Part shown: positions 26,232 to 36,433 of the stretch, one piece after another
Layout of the letters: every line of letters starts with the position of its first letter
Numbering within the stretch: the stretch's first letter is position 1
Source of the DNA: Tomocerus qinae
Lineage: Eukaryota; Arthropoda; Collembola; Entomobryomorpha; Tomoceridae
Assembly (NCBI GenBank): GCA_020055645.1
Contig: CM034547.1
Span: 64,267,884 to 64,331,883, forward strand
Reading direction: 5' to 3'
DNA length: 64,000 nucleotides
Notes under the pieces: model-generated
Told to the model about the DNA's origin: nothing
The model's input: only the letters and a program-made list of their open reading frames with translations
Database searches by the model: none
Program-made: the position numbers and the translations under genes

Positions 26232-29200
26232 GCAAGATCACTCACAATCAGCATTAGTTACTTTACTGCACTCCCTCACTGCCTGCCTGCCCTCTTCTCT
26301 TGTATAACTCGTGTTTACTTACCTATAGGCACTATATCTTGAAACAATAATATTGTACATGGAAGAATTGAGTTGGAATTCATTTTAGTACGCTGTGATG
26401 TACTTTAGCACAAAAAGGATAGCTTCTCTCAAACTACAAAGAATTCTATACACAAACAACTGATTAGGAAAGGTAAAGAGAAGCTACATTAAACTCAGAC
26501 TCCAATCCCCACTAAACTTGTTTGAAAAAGAACACACTCTTTTATTAAACTTTTCTTGTCCCTCGAATACTAAAACAACAGATACAAAGAATTGCTGTAA
26601 TGTCTCTTGTAGATGACAATGAATGCGAATTTAAATTGCTAATCATTTATTTGTCCTAGAGATGATAACTTGGAAAGTAGCTGCAATATTGCTGGAAGTT
26701 CTTTTAGTACAGCGAGTGTCAAGCTATTATTGTCAACACTGACCTTCCTTTTCCACTTGTAGCAGTAGTGATAAATAAGTAATATCGCATATTCTGCAAC
26801 AAAGCAAACTATTATAAAGTTATAGCATCACTTTATCGAAATCAGTAACTAGTTTGAAAAATTATGCCCTACATTAAAACACTACAGAATATAATCAGTT
26901 GTAATGTGTCCAGATTGACAGATAAAATGTACAGTTTTTTGTGGGCATTACGTATAGCAGATGACATTTATTTTGTTATTCTCAATTTCGTATCCAGAAG
27001 CAGATGTGTTAATATACAATAAAAGTAAGACATCTGTGAAAATCGTATTACATATTCGCACAAAAAGGAAAAGGAGGGTTTTGATGAAAAAAAAGTTAAG
27101 TCTTGAAAAGTATGCGTATGAGCTGAGCGGATATTAGAAAATACTTATGAAAATTTTGCACAGTTGATTTTTTGCAAAGAAATGAAAAGAAGACGAAGAC
27201 AAACTACGGACAATAGCTGTGAAAGACTTTGATGAGATGATTTTAGTTCAGTTGCAGACTGAACTGTAAAAGTTGAAGAATTCTCACTTTCTTCTATATT
27301 CTTGCATGGTAAATGAAAGGAAAGTTCAGAACAAATCTTTTCTACTGTTCAATTCAATATTCTTTTTCATTATATGCACACTTATTATGTACAAAGTACA
27401 GACGGGCTTTAAATAAATGTTCACTTTGTTTTGCTAACTTTCGTTTTGTCAAAACAGAATGGCAAAAAGAAGGCTACATCGTCGGAAACGATTAAACTTT
27501 TTTGGCATACTTTATGTAGATTGGATATTATAATCCATAATTGTATGATATGGGTCTAATTTATGCGCACTAAACTTCTGCACTAATCCACTTTTCAGTT
27601 TCTATATGCAGATGGCGGCTAAAAATAAAATCAAAATCTGCTTTTCTTTGTTATAGTAAAGCACTGATGATTAGTGCGTCTGGTCACGTGACTGTATAAG
27701 TTTTGAAAGATATTGTTTAGTAAGTTTGATTGCTTTTCCCATCTAGTATGATAAACTCTTGCGAGAAGTTATTTTGTTTCATAGCATTTCAATTTTCAGG
27801 CTGTTGGTTTATGGTTAGTTCTGCTTTAACAGTTCTAAAGAAAAAGGTTTTGTTTAGAATAGTGACTATCTGAGGAGATGAATTTTTGCAATCTGTTCAG
27901 TTTTGTAGCATCATTCGAGTGCTGGCTGACTTTGAAATGAACAGTTAGGTAGATTTTTACATCTTCTATTAGATCTGACTTTTAGCTGTGTCTGTTCTGT
28001 GCTAGTGAAATGTATTACTATAGTGGAATATAAAAGAAGTGTATAGAGATAAGAAAACCCTACTGGTAGACCAGACCAGAAGACAGAACCAAGAAAACTC
28101 AACCAGAGGAGATGGAGAAAAGCTGATTGTATTTCTTACTGCGAAATATGACCTGATTTGATTCGATTAAAAAACTTTTGCTCTCACCATGTGCTACAGT
28201 ATACATGTGATGAAGCACTAAAACTGTTTTACATTACAACTCCCAGTGAAGTGAGCTAAAGCAAAGTGAAGTTGCGATGCTACATTGCATTGGATTTGAT
28301 GTGATTTTCCTAGTGCGAAGAGAAGTTACAACGAGTTGGTAGGTACTCAACTGAAAAAGACTATTTTCCCCTATATTATTTGTATACCAAGAACTAACTC
28401 TTCTAGAAAACTACTACTGGGAACAATTTCGATATACGAAAATACATGAGTCTAACAATAACTAATGTAACATACAAGTGGCTTTATTTTACTCGCCCAT
28501 GACTTTACCTATTCGAAAGACTATGTTGCACTCAATTGCCTTTTTCGTGTATTTTAGGGAAACAGGGCTGGAGTATTTGCACTATTTTCTATCAAATACT
28601 CATTTTCACTAGGCTTAAAATTAGTTCACAGCTTTTTCAACGAAATAATATTATGAAGACAGTCTGGTATAGACTTTCACTTGTAGTAATACTAATAATA
28701 TAAATACATACAAAGCAAATTACATAGAAAGTCTCTGTTTGTATCTGACTAGATTAGCTTCTGCAGCTCACAATCAGTTCAGTACAGTTCGTTTATTGTC
28801 CTGGTGCTTGTGAAAGCAAGATATGAACAAGAGAAATACAGAAAGAAACTGTGTATAAGTTGAAATGACTGAAACTCTCACTAAATTGACTCTCAGCTCA
28901 ACTAAATATAAACTTCTTGTCGTCATCTCCTACTTATTTCAGATCTCGCGACATTCCCCACACTTTGTTTCTTCCTATTAAATGACGAACTGGAAAGGCA
29001 AATCTGAATCCGAGGCAGTAGTTCTCTAGTCCATTACTATATCACAACTACTTCTACTTATGTATTAGCACTTAGGGTTGCTCGTCTGAGCTGGTTGACT
29101 TAGTTCCAATTTCAGACTTTCTTTCCACCAATTCTTATGGCATTACACACCAACGTATTATGGAACACTGTAGAAATGTAATGCAGGGAGTGCCAGTTAA

Positions 29201-29815
29201 GTCTACTTTCTTAAGCCTTACTTGGTGCCGTGTGTGTCTCTTCCATTTCGACACAATATATTTCCTACTTTCGTCTTACGATAAGTAACGTGATAAGTAA
29301 AAGTAAGTCGAACCAAGGGGAAACTTTCTTGATATATATATTTATACTTAGATATAGCCCATCAATATAATATTTACGCTATTATGTGGGAATATACTAC
29401 TACTGGGGCTTTTGCAAATAGAATATAACTATCTAAAGTGCAATAATAGAAAACAATTTGGACATTTCTGCTATATAGAAATCTCGTGTATCTTAAACTC
29501 TGCCAACGCACTCTGACAAACTATTTGCAAAGTTTACTACTTAAATAAGTAGTATCAATCCTCTTAGTACTGCAATTGTACTATTTTCCCAAATTGCACT
29601 TTTATTTGCTTATGAATTTCTGCATGCCTAATTATTATGTCAAATTGCATATACTTACATTTGTTTTTGTATGGCTTGAAAGATAAATGGTTTTTTTCAA
29701 ACACGAATGATTTATTTGGATCCGTTTATATAATTACAAATAATTATAAATAATGCCTTCATCAAAGTAAGCAGATAAATCTGCCTGCCGTTTGTAATGT
29801 GGATGCTGTTAATTA

Positions 29816-29930
29816 GTGTATATATTAAATAGCATTGATGATCTTTTTGTACTCTGAATATAAATAGCAAATTAAAATTTCCTGAAAACTATTCCACCAT
29901 CTAAAAATCGTCATTGACTAATGTGCCTTT
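29816..29930 (+). repeat. left copy of 115-bp direct repeat flanking the retrotransposon
   Basis: 115 bp starting GTGTATATATTA and ending ATGTGCCTTT. It matches 34151-34265 at 113 of 115 positions; the differences are A/T changes at 29828 and 29834. The retrotransposon occupies exactly the sequence between the two copies. The outer flanks of the two copies are unrelated. The simplest reading is an unusually long target-site duplication. Confidence 0.85.
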
Positions 29931-29951
29931 GGAGTTGTAGATAGACATCTG

Positions 29952-31115
29952 TCATTTTACAATATTTGTGTTTATAGCATTATTGTATGCTATCCGAACT
30001 TTATTGGATAGGGAGCACGAGATCGACCATAGTGCAGAACAATATATCGAACTTATGTATGTTTTAAATAATTTAATTTTAATCAGATTGGAACAGTGGC
30101 CAAATTTACTTTGTAAACAGTATGCTCGCTTATAAAGCTCTGCAATTCTATGAAATACCTCTATATCATCACTCCAGACTTTACTATTATAGTATTTTTT
30201 AAATTGTATGGTGTATCCTAAGTACTTAACATGTTCGCTAGGGTATATTTTTTCACAGCCGAATTTCACATGATGGTTGGCAGTGGGTAGCCAATTAGGA
30301 TGAAAAACTAGTAAACTAGTTTTCGCAGAATTGAAGGAGAGACCGTGTGAGGAAGCATAATCACTGCTGATTCTTAAAAGTTTTTCCAACGAGTGCACTG
30401 TTGTAGAAATTAGACAGAGGTCATCAGCATAGTTCGCGTTATTTGTGGGACAGTTGTGTACAGTAGATCCAAGTTTAGATTCATTCAGTTGGATAATGAG
30501 GTCATTCATATAAAGATTATAGAGGTAGGCCGATAAGACACCACCTTGCTTGACGCCTGATTTCACCGGGAAGGGATCCGAAATACAGTTGTCCCATTTT
30601 ATCTGAAATTGTTGCGAATAGAACCAGGAGCTTAGTAGGTTAACAATTGTAGCCGGGAAACCTCGACCTCTGAGTTTGTCTAGGAGGATTGAGTATTGAA
30701 CGCTGTTGAAAGCCTTAGAGGCATCTAGGAAACAAAGATTCACTGGGGTATTATTAGATTTATAATGGTTGACTATCTTTTTGACAGTAGAGATGCACAG
30801 CTCAGTACCATGAGCTTTTTTGTAACCAAACTGATTTTGTTCCGTAGTGAACAGGTTCATGTATCTTTGTAGAATAAGTTTCTCTAAGATTTTAGAGCAA
30901 ATGTTTGCTAGAGCAATGGGCCGATAATTGTTGGATGTGGTTGGATCGAGGTTCTTCTTTTTAAGGGTGGGTAGGATATTGACTAGAGACAATTGAATAG
31001 GGATGTGTTCATGGCTTACACACAGGTTGATGATTTTCAGTAGAGCAGTTTTAACTGTCATAGCCGATTTCTTAATGTTCATAATGGAGAGACCATCAGG
31101 CCCAGGAGCTTTTTC
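29952..31115 (-). pseudogene. LINE ORF2 segment: reverse transcriptase
   Basis: Contains the reverse transcriptase core. Counting from the ATG at 31082, LDASKAF is at residues 119-125 with the catalytic Asp at 120, QGGVLSAYLYNLYMNDL at 179-195 and YADDL at 218-222. YLGY at about 287-290 and a thumb-like helix follow. The APGPDG motif lies just upstream of this ATG in the same frame. Catalytic residues are intact. The usual Asp in KAFD is Asn here (KAFN), and SP after QGGVL is SA. Confidence 0.92.
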
Positions 31116-32344
31116 TTATTGAACTTTATCAGGACATCACTAAGCTCCGCCACAGTGAACTTAGTATGTATGATACCATCAGAATTGTCAGACTCTGCTT
31201 GCAAAGGCCTTGGCGTTTGTAGGTTTTTATCCTCAAATTGTGACATGTAATGCCTTCTCCAAGTGTTGAGTATATCAGCAGTGTTGTTACAATTATCGAT
31301 TATAGGCGACGGGGCGCAGTTGGATCCATTTTTACTGATATAGGACCAGAAGTCATTCGTATTTCCATTAAGTAGAAGTGTAGCAAGGTCTTCATCATGC
31401 TCAGACTTATTTTTCCTTTGGCATCTACGTAGGGCACTTTTAAATTTGTTTTTAGCTAATTTTACACTACCGAAATCAGCATTGATGCTGATTAGGTACT
31501 TGTAGTATTTGTAAGAAGTATCTACCTTCGTTGACCAGTTGTGTAGGGTAGGGATTCCCGATTTTCTTCTAGAATTTAAGGAGGCAGAGTTCTTTTGTAT
31601 AGACTTGGCTGCGATCATCTTATCAGCACATAAAATATTTTTAATGAGATCAGAATATACTGACTCGATTAGTTGTTTGTGATCTACACTAGAGCAGCAC
31701 GGAATGTTGCAGGATATGGTTGAAAGACTTGTGAGAGCTGATTTTCCAAATATATTTGTCACGAGCTCATAGGAGTTAGCATCCTCGTCAGTAATTTTAT
31801 TCCAGCAGATACGTTGAGATGGAAGCTTTTTCTGTATACGGACAGGAACCATTTGACATTCCACATTGAAGGTTAACGGTAGGTGATCACTGGGAGAGTC
31901 TGACAGAAAGGAGATATCACATATTTTGGAGCTAATAGACATACTGGCAAGTAGGTGATCAATCCAGCTTTTACTACCAGTCGCAGCACAGGTATAGGAG
32001 TAGGTATCTTGCTTCAGCACGGATGTATCTAGCATAGTTAATCCAAGTTGATCACAGGTATCATTTAATATATCAAAATGAATTTTGTGAGAAAGACGGT
32101 CCAAGTTGAAGTCACCACATACAATAATATTATTGAATTCTGAATTTTGTATATAGCTGGTTAGTTTACCGATACAATCACTTTGCTCTTTCCAATTATT
32201 TGCAATCGGCATATATACATTAAATAATATAAAGTCCCCGAATTCAACTGCACAAATTCTGTTATCTTCTAGCATTACCTGATTAACAGTAAGGCTTAGA
32301 TGTTTTTCCATAAAATAGTCACTCCACCAAAGGGCCTTCCACAT
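31079..32344 (-). pseudogene. LINE ORF2 segment: endonuclease body and start of reverse transcriptase
   Basis: This is the longest unbroken piece of ORF2, 421 codons. In this piece residues 77-80 are GDFN, 126-132 SWIDHLL and 152-154 SDH, all metal- or DNA-contacting signatures of APE-type endonucleases. Residues after about 170 form the poorly conserved linker, and a later part reading NDFWSYISKNG resembles the segment just before the reverse transcriptase in this class. The frame is lost at 31110-31114, just before the APGPDG motif. Its first ATG is not the true start: upstream endonuclease sequence (SWNC, QETWL) lies in other frames between 32547 and 32345. Confidence 0.9.
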
Positions 32345-32543
32345 TTTAATACTGTGTCATCCATCGCTTGAGATTGAAGCACTATTGTAGTTTTCATTGA
32401 TCGAGTCGAAAATGTGGGAGTCAGCGTTACGTAGCCAGGTTTCTTGTAGGGCTATTATATCATAATTGTGTTCACTGTTTAAGATCCAAGGGCATTCGTT
32501 TTTGCATTCTTACAGTTCCAGGAGACTATTTTTAGTTGTGTAC

Positions 32544-33715
32544 TCATTGTTGGTAGTTACTGTCGAGTGTACTGATTATTGAGTAAGAACTACTTCTACG
32601 GGATGTATTAATACGATCATTTGGAGAAATACATTTCACACTCTGTGAAACCGCTATATTGTCAGGGTTTGGGTTTCGCCATCCGGTTTGCGAACGCGGG
32701 AATGTCCATCTTTTGACCAGAAGCCCTTTTGGCCAATTATTGGCATCCACAAAGTTTTCATAGGGAATATCTTGCTTCAGCAGGGTGATTCTCCACGAAG
32801 AGTAACTCTGTAACTGAGATTTTACAGGTAGCTTAGTTATTTCTTGAGGTGTCCATCCATTATCCTGTAGGATTTCTTCAACAGTTTTCGCAGTTGCATT
32901 GACCACAAATCCAGATACAAATATGTGGGCTCTCGGCGGAAGTGTTGGCTTGCGTACGATTTTATCTTCATATTTTGTTGACTCTTTTACGCCACGTACA
33001 ATAATCCTGGGTCTAAAAGAGTTGTGTTCCAGACGTTGTTTTCATTTACATCTACAGAAATTGGGGCTTGATCCTCATCATGTCGAATCCCTCTCAATAG
33101 CGCACTGCTGTAACTATCAGCACGGCGGCTTGGGTGTACACAGTTATCCATCTGTGGTGAGGTAAGATTTATATTATTTAACTTTTTTGTCAAGTCACTG
33201 ATGATAGCACTAGAGTCATTTGTCTTCTGGATTAGCTCGTCCAAACCATTTGAGTTGGCTATTAGGCTTCGTAAGGCTTCATCTTGCTTTTGTAGTCGAC
33301 TGTTAATGGTTTTGAATTGCAAGGCTATGTCAGCAGCGACAGCTACACTTGGATCAGTCGATGGTAGAATTTTTGTGGCACAGAAGATAAAATGTTCATA
33401 CTTAATATCATTTAGGATCTTGAAGAAGAGCTTACACAGTTCAAGAGGACTTTTATCATTATTGGTAGTTATTTTCACATGCTCCTTGGTGTGGATCGCT
33501 GCGTTCAATAATGCCAGGTTGCTGTTGATAGCTTCAGGTGAGAAGTTGGAGGTTAGGAGTTTGGACACAGTGTTAATGTCATGACCTTCTGTCACACAAC
33601 AGCGAACATAGCTCAAGACATCACTAATAACGTATGTCTTTTTGACGCTCAAACTGTCAATCTGATAGCTTTTTTGGAAAAAATGCTCGCCAGTGGAGAG
33701 CGTAACAAACGACAT
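32544..33715 (-). pseudogene. LINE ORF1: RNA-binding/coiled-coil protein, one frameshift
   Basis: The first ORF of the element, presumably the nucleic-acid-binding partner of ORF2. The frame from ATG 33715 runs 242 codons. Its N-terminal half has no domain I recognise. Residues 128-184 are rich in heptad-like Leu/Ile and charged residues and probably form a coiled coil. The frame breaks at a T4 run (coding strand; 33015-33018) near residue 233. The other frame continues with RPRIIVRGV, RAHIFVSGF and NNWPKGLLVKRW, motifs of the RRM-like and C-terminal parts of many CR1/L2-type ORF1 proteins, and ends at TGA 32546-32544. No zinc knuckle or PHD finger was seen. The stop overlaps the ORF2 start as ATGA. 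Confidence 0.85.
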
Positions 33716-34150
33716 GCTGCTCGTTCGAATTCCCGCGAGAGAACTCTAAGATTTCCTTTCGGTTTTAGCCAGAATTAGCAACACTTTTATAGCAGTGCAG
33801 ATATAAAAAATATTGGTTATAATCTATATAATCCACTATGCATATTAACACGCCATTTTTGAGGAACGATAGTTTAATAGTTTATCAAATTGCAATCTCA
33901 ATATTTTTGCACGTGAATATTTTCGATATTTTATGAGTCCTCAATAAAAAGTTATCAGTTTTTGAAATAAGAACAGGAAAGTAACCTAAAATTAACCTAA
34001 ATATTGTCTTATTTGCTGCTACTAGATTAGATAGATAAGTTTTTATTCAGTAGATGATTTGGCTGTTTACCCTTACATCATTTACAATTGCATTGTTTGA
34101 GAAGCAGATATCCTGCTGCTACTATGTTCTGGAAAAAGTTTTTCAAAACT
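33716..34150 (-). other. 5' leader of the LINE
   Basis: About 435 bp between the right 115-bp repeat and the ORF1 start, with no long frame. In such elements this region normally carries the internal promoter. No specific motif was identified here. Confidence 0.6.
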
Positions 34151-34265
34151 GTGTATATATTATATAGCTTTGATGATCTTTTTGTACTCTGAATATAAAT
34201 AGCAAATTAAAATTTCCTGAAAACTATTCCACCATCTAAAAATCGTCATTGACTAATGTGCCTTT
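34151..34265 (+). repeat. right copy of 115-bp direct repeat flanking the retrotransposon
   Basis: Direct copy of 29816-29930 with two mismatches and no indels. Its left edge coincides with the 5' end of the element. Confidence 0.85.
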
Positions 34266-35513
34266 AGATAATAATAGCATTGAATCAAAACTATGATGCT
34301 TAGAGTAAAGTATTTTAAATATTTATTACAGAAATCCCAGATGAACGCTATAAGTTCTAAAAGCCAAATGAAAGATAATTAGTTCCGGGTGGTCTGTAAA
34401 TTCGCTGCTGCATATAAAATCTGAGAAAGACTAGATGTTAATACTAAATATAAAGATTGACGGGGTATCAGTAGACAATTAAAAGGAAGAGTTGGAGTAT
34501 AGCGATTAGGTGGAGTAAGTAAGTACCATAATAGAGAAGTGTTTTAAAACAGTGTAAAAATAAATGAGTTATTATAGTAATAGAGCATAAAAGTGTGAAG
34601 ACAACTGAGCTCGGCTCAAGTCAGTCATAAAAAGGCAATGGTTTTATTATTTGGTTGTTGACGAATGAATAGGTCTGAAGTGTAGTAAAGTAGTAAGTCT
34701 TAAAGTAAGGAAGATATTGGTCTCGTCTTAAGTTTCCACGTAAAGTTAAGAGTAGTATTTGAAGTTGACGTTCCTTCCTGCTGGAGCATACACTTAGAAT
34801 TAGGTTGTACTTGTGGTGCATGGTGTTATGTAAAATGGGTTTAGTAGCAACACTTTAATATACCATGTGGTATGCCGAGGAAGATGAGTAAAGGAAAGAA
34901 ACGATGTCATGAACATGAAACCTTAGAGAGTGGTAGTAAGTACTAGCAGTTCCACTATATATTCTACTTAATGCGAAGAGACAAGTCTTTTGCTAAGTAG
35001 TAAGTTAAACTGGTACATAATAACTAACAATAAACTTGGGTTGATATACTAGTTATAACTTGAATTTACATGCACTGTGGTTCACTGATATAAATAAAAG
35101 GTACGTCAGGGTAGCTGACTAAACTAAACAGTATTTAAATAGCTACTAAACTAGCGCATTCATAATTTCAATCTAACAGACGAGGAGAGAAGGATGAAAT
35201 TAATAGAAATCTAGATAGTGCGATAAGCCTGAACATACTACAAGCATATTATATTTAGTCTGTGTACACGCTAAAGAAAGTTTAGTGTCGTGTCATGTCG
35301 AAAAGATCTGTGAAAAGAAGGGTGATGTGAAATTTACAAGAAAGAGAGAATAATCGGCTTTAACGCTCAATTAATAATATAGGGCTTCCTCCTTCGGGGA
35401 GAGTTGGATGGAGCTTTATGGGTAGACATAATAAGCGTATGTGGCTACTGCATATTGCTCAGAAGACACTCACTCTCCTAGTCAAACCAAACCAACGAAA
35501 CTTAAGGCAAACC

Positions 35514-35528
35514 AGAGAGAGAGAGAGA
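35514..35528. repeat. (AG)n microsatellite
   Basis: Perfect AG run of 15 bases. Confidence 0.8.
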
Positions 35529-36416
35529 AGTATACGACACAACAGTTGGGGTGGCGTTAATGCAACTCTGCTCATGTTTTTAATGCATTATTCATGGCCA
35601 GGAATCGGATAGAATGGAATGGAGAGAGTGAGACTCACTCTTCACACTCCACTCTCATCTCAACTCAATTCGACTTATATATTTCTATATTGCTTACTTA
35701 ACGTTGCTCCTTCTTTTTAAGGAGACGAACCACATCTTCTTCTATTTTATACTTTTTCTATAATAACTTTTTCGACACATCACATTTACCTAATCATATT
35801 ATAACCATAGCTAATAATATATACCTACTTGTACTATAACCTCTTTCACTGCTGCTGTACACTGCCATTTTCTCCACCTTATTTTAGTGTGTGCTTGAGA
35901 GATATAGATATTGCATCAGAGAGCATACAAATACAGACAACTCTTCCTTCCACTCAAACTCCTATTGCTTCCATTGCATAAAACCCACATTGAACAATAA
36001 AAGCGGAATTACTTTAACACTCGTTTTCTGTTCTTCTCTAGTTTGGGAATGAAGGGAAGAAGGGACGACTTTTGCACTTGAATCCTGAATGTTTCTCTAA
36101 TGCCTTTACTTTATTGTGTCTTGTCTCTCTTTACATGCACAATATTTCCATTCCTTTATATAGAACATTACCAACAACTAGTCTATCCAAGAGTTTTCCA
36201 AGAATATACTAAATACATCCATCCTCTGCATGCTTTGTTTTTACAGTTCTTTCTCTTTTCCCATTCTGTTACGTTTACGTTCCGTACGTTTCAAACTATG
36301 TACATGGCAATAGAAGGAATCTCACGTTATTTAATGTTGTGCTCTATATCCTCGCATTCCCTCCCTTCCTACAACCATCAGCTCAATTAGGCACTCAAAT
36401 CGAGTCCACATCATTG

Positions 36417-36433
36417 TCATCATCATCATCATC
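36417..36433. repeat. (TCA)n microsatellite
   Basis: Seventeen bases of perfect TCA repeat. Confidence 0.8.

Larger units (their letters stand above)
13628..29815. other. long non-coding stretch
   Basis: About 16 kb with no recognised gene, RNA gene or transposon. The GC-richer patch at 16560-16920 has open frames on both strands at once, which argues for base composition and not a gene. A possible terminal exon at 25962-26231 is listed separately. The 22-base word at 18728-18749 recurs at 54429-54450. Confidence 0.5.
29952..32547 (-). pseudogene. LINE ORF2: APE-type endonuclease and reverse transcriptase, frameshifted
   Basis: ORF2 nicks the target DNA and reverse-transcribes the element RNA. 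It starts at ATG 32547-32545. Endonuclease signatures in order are SWNC, ALQETWL, RPFGG, FNVYMP, GDFN, SWIDHLL and SDH. A linker follows, then reverse transcriptase motifs: APGPDG, NNYRPIAL, FLDASKAF (catalytic Asp), QGGVLS, YADDL (catalytic Asp pair), FNSAKT and YLGY. The frame is broken at 32499-32503, about 32357-32372, 32303-32307 and 31110-31114; three of these fit loss of one A from an A6 run. The longest uninterrupted parts are 32344-31079 (421 codons) and 31082-29952 (376 codons). The protein stops soon after IAYNNAI, where CR1-like enzymes usually continue for several dozen residues, so the C-terminus looks truncated. The class is certain; the clade is an inference from motif style. 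Confidence 0.92.
29931..34150 (-). mobile_element. non-LTR retrotransposon (LINE), CR1/Jockey-like
   Basis: A 4.2-kb element read on the minus strand, 5' end at 34150 and 3' end at 29931. In order it has a leader of about 435 bp, ORF1 (33715-32544), ORF2 (32547-29952) and only about 20 bp of 3' untranslated sequence. Endonuclease plus reverse transcriptase of this type defines a non-LTR retrotransposon that moves by target-primed reverse transcription. There is no poly(A) or short-repeat tail at the 3' boundary, and ORF2 seems to lack its usual C-terminal part, so the 3' end may be truncated. A 115-bp direct repeat flanks the element. The two copies differ at two positions, so insertion looks recent. 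No LTR, integrase or protease was seen. Confidence 0.93.

Noticed and set aside
32899..33778. Plus-strand frames over the LINE ORF1
   Set aside because: Antisense shadows of ORF1, which has the recognisable motifs on the minus strand.
29816..34265. LTR retrotransposon with 115-bp LTRs
   Set aside because: The coding part has an APE endonuclease and a non-LTR reverse transcriptase, with no protease, RNase H plus integrase, primer-binding site or polypurine tract. No target duplication lies outside the repeats.
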